Shown here: piece after piece, positions 60,219 to 64,000 of the stretch | Numbering within the stretch: position 1 is the stretch's first letter | How the letters are laid out: the number at the start of each line of letters is the position of its first letter | NCBI RefSeq assembly: GCF_004364975.1 | Contig: NZ_SOBW01000009.1 | Span: 62,001 to 126,000 of the forward strand | DNA from: Gelidibacter sediminis | Lineage (GTDB): Bacteria; Bacteroidota; Bacteroidia; Flavobacteriales; Flavobacteriaceae | Direction: 5' to 3' | DNA length: 64,000 bases | Position numbers and translations under genes: made by a program | Notes under the pieces: model-generated | Database searches by the model: none | Seen by the model: the letters and a program-made list of their open reading frames with translations, nothing else | What the model was told of the DNA's origin: nothing

Positions 60219-60393
60219 AGAATAAAGAATAAGGAATAGAGAGAAGAGAGAAAGGGGAATAATGAATACTGAATTTTGAATAACGAATACCGTATTTTGA
60301 ATAACGAATAACGAATTTTGAATAGCGAATACTGAATATTGGATTCTGAATACTGAAGACTGAAGACTGAGGACTGAAAACTGAATACTGCGT
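60198..60393. repeat. Tandem heptamer array, about 28 units, starting inside a glycosyltransferase gene
   Basis: From 60198 the sequence breaks into 7-base words AGAGTAA, AGAATAG, AGAATAA and so on, shifting through GGGGAAT into AATGAAT, ACTGAAT, TTTGAAT and AACGAAT, and ending with ACTGAAG, ACTGAGG and ACTGAAT. The register holds throughout. The ACTGAAT words are the complement of the TATTCAG array at 12894-13159. The array ends 26 bases before the promoter of the final transferase gene. In either strand it can be translated as 7-residue repeats, but no real gene is implied. Confidence 0.9.
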
Positions 60394-60418
60394 TAAAGGC
60401 ATAATTTCTTGAAAATTC

Positions 60419-60448
60419 TTGCATAATTGTGTAGACTTATTATCTTCG
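60419..60448 (+). promoter_or_regulatory. Promoter of the last gene of the locus (TTG, 19-base spacer, TATCTTCG)
   Basis: The -33 TTG is at 60419-60421, followed by exactly 19 bases and the -7 box TATCTTCG at 60441-60448. Transcription would start near 60455, only about 13 bases before the ATG at 60468. The final gene thus can be expressed apart from the long upstream operon. Confidence 0.7.
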
Positions 60449-60467
60449 CCTCAAGTCCAACCTAACC

Positions 60468-61859
60468 ATGTCAAAGAAAGCCATTCATTTTCAAGTATCC
60501 GAGCGAAAACTTATGCTCAGAGCTATGGATTTGTTTTTCATAGTGTTCGGGCTTTATGTCTTGGGTACTTTTTTTCCATACGCGTATTTGGAGATATCAT
60601 GGAACAATCGCGTGGCCATTTTTGTACTCTTTTTTTATATCCTGGTTTTTGGAACTGTCTTTGAAATTTATGACCTTCAGAAATCGAGTCAGTTGGATGT
60701 GTCATTTAAAAATATAGTATTGGCTGTGTCTACTGCGGTCATATTTTATTTCTTAACACCCGTACTTACACCTTTTCTACCCGAACGCCGACTTCAAATT
60801 GTCTATTTCTATCTCACCATTATAGTGTTCATGTTTTTCTGGCGGATAACCTATGTCAAGTTAATAGCTTCTCCCAGATTCTATAAAAAAGTTTTGATGA
60901 TTGGCGAAGTGGCCTACTTAAATGATTTTGTGGAAGGCCTTGTCAAATCTGATCCTAATTACAGAATCGTCGGTTTTATCAGTTGCGAAAATAAAGTCAA
61001 CCCTAATAAAAGCAACAGGGTAATTCAAGAATATGCCCCAAAGGATTTAATGAGGGTTATAGAGGAAGAACATATTTCAGAGGTGGTGGTGGCCAGCTAT
61101 AATTCTGAGACCATTACTGAAGACATCTATAGTGATTTAATGTTGCTGTTAGAACGTGGTTTTACCATTAGAGAATACACCCAAGTATATGAAGAGATTA
61201 CACATCGGGTGCCCTTACAGTTTGTAGGCAAGGAGTTTTATAAATATTTTCCCTTTAGCCGAAGCAATCATAACACCTTGTACATGTTTTTTAGTCGCGT
61301 GTTTGATATCTTGTTTTCAATAATTGGCCTAGTATGTGGACTGTTTCTATTGCCTTTTGTTATGATTGGTAATTTTTTTGGTAATAGAGGTCCGCTTCTT
61401 TATAGACAAAGACGCGTTGGTAAAAATGGTACCATTTTCGAAATTATAAAATTAAGGAGTATGGTAATTGACGCGGAAACCAATGGTGCACAGTGGGCCG
61501 AGCGCAACGATGTGCGCATCACAAATTTTGGAAGGTTCTTACGTCGAAGTCGGATTGACGAAATTCCACAATTTATCAACATCATAAAGGGGGAGATGAG
61601 TGTCATCGGCCCACGACCCGAACGCCCGGTATTTGTTAAGGAACTCGCCCGTACCATTCCCTTTTATGAAACGCGCCATATTGTAAAACCTGGTCTTACT
61701 GGGTGGGCCCAAGTGAAAACCCGTTACGGTGCTTCGGTTGATGAAAGCTTATTGAAATTACAGTACGATCTATTTTATATCAAGCGAAGAAGCTTCTTTT
61801 TGGATTTGAATATCATGGTCAAGACCATTAGTACGGTGTTGTATTATAGAGGGCAGTAG
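60468..61859 (+). CDS. Undecaprenyl-phosphate sugar phosphotransferase, WcaJ-like
   Basis: This polytopic enzyme starts a glycan by moving a hexose phosphate to undecaprenyl phosphate. It has 463 residues. Four hydrophobic segments lie in the first 140 residues, a CoA-binding-like nucleotide domain follows (about 140-240, VLMIGEVAYLNDFVEGL), then a fifth hydrophobic segment (about 275-300) and the catalytic bacterial sugar transferase domain: YRQRRVGKNGTIFEIIKLRSM, RSRIDEIPQFINIIKGEMSVIGPRPERP in two pieces, and KPGLTGWAQV. The smaller transferase at 18798 lacks the N-terminal half. Having both in one locus suggests two initiating sugars. It has its own promoter and ends the plus-strand glycan block. 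Confidence 0.9.
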   Translation: MSKKAIHFQVSERKLMLRAMDLFFIVFGLYVLGTFFPYAYLEISWNNRVAIFVLFFYILVFGTVFEIYDLQKSSQLDVSFKNIVLAVSTAVIFYFLTPVLTPFLPERRLQIVYFYLTIIVFMFFWRITYVKLIASPRFYKKVLMIGEVAYLNDFVEGLVKSDPNYRIVGFISCENKVNPNKSNRVIQEYAPKDLMRVIEEEHISEVVVASYNSETITEDIYSDLMLLLERGFTIREYTQVYEEITHRVPLQFVGKEFYKYFPFSRSNHNTLYMFFSRVFDILFSIIGLVCGLFLLPFVMIGNFFGNRGPLLYRQRRVGKNGTIFEIIKLRSMVIDAETNGAQWAERNDVRITNFGRFLRRSRIDEIPQFINIIKGEMSVIGPRPERPVFVKELARTIPFYETRHIVKPGLTGWAQVKTRYGASVDESLLKLQYDLFYIKRRSFFLDLNIMVKTISTVLYYRGQ

Positions 61860-61926
61860 ATTTGAGAGTTACGATTTTCGACCCGTCCGAACATCCCTTT
61901 TCTATACGGGCGGGTTGAAGATTGCT

Positions 61927-61968
61927 GAAGTTGAAATTGAAGCTGAAGTTGAAATTGAAGTTGAAGTT
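61927..61968. repeat. Hexamer array, seven units (GAAGTT/GAAATT)
   Basis: Seven 6-base words: GAAGTT, GAAATT, GAAGCT, GAAGTT, GAAATT, GAAGTT, GAAGTT. The array lies 68 bases after the stop of the WcaJ-like gene. It resembles the heptamer arrays in position and purine-rich content but has a 6-base step. A GC-rich imperfect palindrome (61881-61915, ACCCGTCCG with CGGGCGGGT) precedes it and may stop transcription, though it lacks a T-run. Confidence 0.65.
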
Positions 61969-62143
61969 TAATGTGGGAATGTTTTTACTGCTTCGTGAAA
62001 CTTAGTGTTTGTTATGTAATTCTTTATGTAGTAACAAACGAGCCATATAAAATGTAGTGAACTTTAGCATAAGGGTGTTCATCATTTATTTTAAACCAAA
62101 AAGCCTTCTCGTTGCTAACATTGAGGAGTGTAAAAAGAAATTA

Positions 62144-62590
62144 ATGCAATGGGAAATATTGAAAATTAGCAAACGGCATTTTGCCAAAACCATTTCATAT
62201 AGAATATTAGGGACCTTAGATACACTTTTGTTATCCTGGTTTATTTCAAGCGATATTACTGTTGGAATTAAAATAGGTGTTTTGGAGCTTGTTACAAAAA
62301 TGATATTATACTATTTTCATGAACTTTTATGGTTTAGATCAACAATAATATCCTCTAATCGGCGCCATATATTAAAAACACTAGCTTGGCGTGGCATTGG
62401 CACATTGGATACGTTTATACTGGGATGGATAATCACCGGAGATCCGTTAATAGGTCTAAAAGTTGGAGGTGCAGAACTAATTACTAAAATGGTGCTTTAT
62501 TTTCTGCATGAAAAATTATGGTATCGAATTGATTATGGTTTGGATGACAATATGCGAAGATCGAGAAGAATAAAGTTAAAACGCACTTAG
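62144..62590 (+). CDS. Tandem DUF2061 membrane protein of the sulfate assimilation operon
   Basis: About 148 residues from ATG 62144. The frame is open from GTG 62057, but the conserved part starts right after this ATG and the upstream residues look untranslated. Two copies of DUF2061 follow each other: KTISYRILGTLDTLLLSW with ELVTKMILYYFHELLWFR, and KTLAWRGIGTLDTFILGW with ELITKMVLYFLHEKLWYR. Each copy has two hydrophobic helices. DUF2061 proteins are found beside cysteine/sulfate assimilation genes in Bacteroidota, and here cysC starts 4 bases after the stop, so a role linked to sulfate uptake or assimilation is inferred. The biochemical function is unknown to me. Confidence 0.82.
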   Translation: MQWEILKISKRHFAKTISYRILGTLDTLLLSWFISSDITVGIKIGVLELVTKMILYYFHELLWFRSTIISSNRRHILKTLAWRGIGTLDTFILGWIITGDPLIGLKVGGAELITKMVLYFLHEKLWYRIDYGLDDNMRRSRRIKLKRT

Positions 62591-62594
62591 AAAC

Positions 62595-63194
62595 ATGAGT
62601 CTTAATTTATACGATTATAATTATAAAATTACGAGAGCTGATCGTGAAAAGCTTCATGGACATGAAGGGTTTTTGATTTGGTTTACCGGATTGTCAGGTT
62701 CTGGGAAATCTACTTTGGCAAATGCCGTGGAAACCCAACTACATAAAATGAACATTTCTACCTTTACTTTAGACGGCGACAATGTTAGACAAGGTATAAA
62801 TAAAGATTTGGGCTTTTCACCTCAAGACAGATCTGAGAATATAAGACGAATTGGAGAAATTGCCAAGTTAATGGTAGATGCAGGTGTGGTTACCTTAGCG
62901 GCGTTTATTTCACCTTATATAAAAGATCGCCACGCCATTAAAACAGTTGTAGGCAATGGTAAAGTTATTGAAGTTTATGTGAATACTTCTTTGGAAGAAT
63001 GTGAACGACGGGATGTGAAAGGCTTATACAAAAAGGCTCGCGAAGGAAAAATTAAAGAAATGACCGGCATTTCTTCCCCTTATGAAGCACCAATAAGTCC
63101 AGATCTTGAAATCGTCACAGATCATCAATCTGTAGAAACATCTGTTGCATTAATTCTAGAATTTATCATCCAAAAATTAAAGAAGGGAATATGA
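62595..63194 (+). CDS. cysC: Adenylyl-sulfate kinase CysC
   Basis: CysC phosphorylates adenosine 5'-phosphosulfate at the 3' position to give PAPS in the cytoplasm. It has 199 residues. The P-loop GLSGSGKST is at 32-40. TLDGDNVRQGINKDLGFS with the conserved Asp-Gly-Asp, RSENIRRIGEIAKLM, AFISPYIKDR and EVYVNTSLEECERRDVKGLY complete the family. PAPS serves both sulfate reduction and the sulfotransferases of the glycan locus just upstream. The stop overlaps the cysD start (ATGA). Confidence 0.95.
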   Translation: MSLNLYDYNYKITRADREKLHGHEGFLIWFTGLSGSGKSTLANAVETQLHKMNISTFTLDGDNVRQGINKDLGFSPQDRSENIRRIGEIAKLMVDAGVVTLAAFISPYIKDRHAIKTVVGNGKVIEVYVNTSLEECERRDVKGLYKKAREGKIKEMTGISSPYEAPISPDLEIVTDHQSVETSVALILEFIIQKLKKGI

Positions 63195-64000
63195 GTAATT
63201 ATGTTATTAGTCATCTGAAGGAACTGGAATCGGAAGCTATTTACGTTATTCGTGAGGTTGCTGCCCAATTTGAAAATCCAGCCATTTTATTTTCGGGCGG
63301 CAAGGATTCAATTGTGTTAACACATTTAGCTAAAAAGGCATTCTTTCCAGCCAAAATCCCATTTCCTTTAATTCATATTGATACTGGTCATAATTTCCCT
63401 GAAACTATCGCATTTCGTGATGCATTGGTTGAAAATCTAGGGGTGAGGCTCATTGTTGGATTGGTACAGGAAGCTATTGATAAAGGCCGAGTTAGAGAAG
63501 AAAACGGTGCTGATGCCTCGCGCAATTCGCTTCAAATAGTCACCTTGTTAGATACACTCGAAACGTATAAAGTGGATGCTGCCATGGGGGGCGCAAGAAG
63601 AGATGAAGAGAAAGCGAGAGCCAAAGAGCGTTTTTTTTCACATCGTGATGAGTTTGGTCAATGGGATCCTAAAAATCAGCGACCTGAGCTGTGGAATTTG
63701 TTTAATGGACGTCAGAATTATGGTGAGCATTTTAGAGTATTTCCAATTTCTAATTGGACTGAAATGGACGTATGGGAATATATCAAACAAGAGAATATTG
63801 ACTTGCCCTCGCTTTATTTTTCGCACCAACGCGATTGTGTACAAAGAGATGGCGCAATATTAGCCAATTCTGACTATATCAAGTTAAAGGAAAACGAGAA
63901 AGTCATGCCCATGACCGTTCGTTACCGTACATGCGGCGATATGACCATTACAGGAGCTGTAGAATCAACAGCAGATTCTTTAGATAAAATTATCAAAGAA
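63191..64000 (+). CDS. cysD: Sulfate adenylyltransferase subunit 2 (CysD), 5' part; runs off the right edge
   Basis: CysD is the ATP-sulfurylase catalytic subunit that, with the GTPase CysN, makes adenosine 5'-phosphosulfate from ATP and sulfate. From ATG 63191 the frame stays open to the end of the window (270 codons, of about 300 expected). The N-terminus SNYVISHLKELESEAIYVIR is typical, the PP-loop FSGGKDS is at 34-40, then FPLIHIDTGHNFPETIAFRD, AAMGGARRDEEKARAKER and RVFPISNWTEMDVWEYI. RYRTCGDMTITGAVES near the end matches the C-terminal region. The cysN gene is expected next. The start is fixed by the ATGA overlap with cysC. Confidence 0.95.
   Translation, partial: MSNYVISHLKELESEAIYVIREVAAQFENPAILFSGGKDSIVLTHLAKKAFFPAKIPFPLIHIDTGHNFPETIAFRDALVENLGVRLIVGLVQEAIDKGRVREENGADASRNSLQIVTLLDTLETYKVDAAMGGARRDEEKARAKERFFSHRDEFGQWDPKNQRPELWNLFNGRQNYGEHFRVFPISNWTEMDVWEYIKQENIDLPSLYFSHQRDCVQRDGAILANSDYIKLKENEKVMPMTVRYRTCGDMTITGAVESTADSLDKIIKE

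Noticed and set aside
60110-60424. Minus-strand open frames with 7-residue repeats such as FKIRYSL
   Set aside because: They are translations of the heptamer DNA array. Any 7-base repeat without a stop in one strand gives three interlocked 7-residue repeats. There is no start context and no protein-like composition.
61881-61915. Terminator after the WcaJ-like gene
   Set aside because: The palindrome ACCCGTCCG/CGGGCGGGT has a 17-base loop and no T-run, so it does not meet the usual form.
62057-62143. GTG 62057 as the start of the DUF2061 gene
   Set aside because: The residues before ATG 62144 do not resemble DUF2061 and the conserved region begins directly after that ATG.

Overview
The window reads as a chromosomal segment of a Bacteroidota bacterium, most likely a marine member of the Flavobacteriaceae. 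The support is an AT-rich composition, an extended SecA (1118 residues) that ends without the usual zinc-binding tail, a DUF2795 protein, a DUF2061-cysC-cysD sulfate assimilation operon, and promoters of the Bacteroidota type (-7 box TAnnTTTG or close variants, sometimes with TTG 18-19 bases upstream). Many starts are TTG or ATG codons overlapping the previous stop, with little sign of Shine-Dalgarno sequences. No rRNA, tRNA, CRISPR array or transposase gene was recognised.

Positions 1-15035 are mostly housekeeping genes on the minus strand: a partial nicotinamidase (plus strand), a TsdA-like dihaem cytochrome, a giant AsmA-family protein, secA, a DUF2795 protein, a cobalamin adenosyltransferase, a LolD/MacB-type ABC ATPase, a methyltransferase and the ABC-F ATPase Uup. 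A decayed NlpC/P60 peptidase gene lies between the AsmA gene and secA.

Positions 15460-61859 form one large plus-strand surface polysaccharide locus. It opens behind a good promoter with Wza-like and Wzc-like export proteins, a small initiating sugar transferase, and a TviB/TviC pair that should make a UDP-hexosaminuronic acid. An accessory patch (about 21.7-26.2 kb) then interrupts it. The patch holds a DUF559 nuclease gene between inverted copies of a palindromic element, a conserved hypothetical gene and a truncated second copy of its 3' end, five 11-base iterons, a small HTH-like gene, a wrecked ABC permease gene and a long REP-like hairpin. After it come an intact Wzm/Wzt-type ABC exporter and about 25 glycan genes: family 2 and family 4 glycosyltransferases, a WbsX/GH99-like protein, two sulfotransferases, methyltransferases, two asparagine-synthase relatives, an acetyltransferase, an MBOAT/SGNH acylation pair, a transglutaminase-like protein, a Wzy/WaaL-like membrane protein and, last, a WcaJ-like initiating transferase with its own promoter. 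Together these suggest a uronic-acid-containing, probably amidated, acylated, methylated and sulfated polysaccharide. The DUF2061-cysC-cysD operon directly downstream could supply PAPS for the sulfotransferases.

The least explained signal is a set of tandem repeats with a strict 7-base step (about 11.1, 12.9, 40.3, 48.9, 54.5 and 60.2 kb, plus a 6-base relative at 61.9 kb). They sit at or across the stop codons of genes. Their sequence changes along an array, but the 7-base register does not. Other unusual items are a glycosyltransferase pseudogene with five in-frame stops and no frameshift, and the inverted-repeat-flanked DUF559 cassette.
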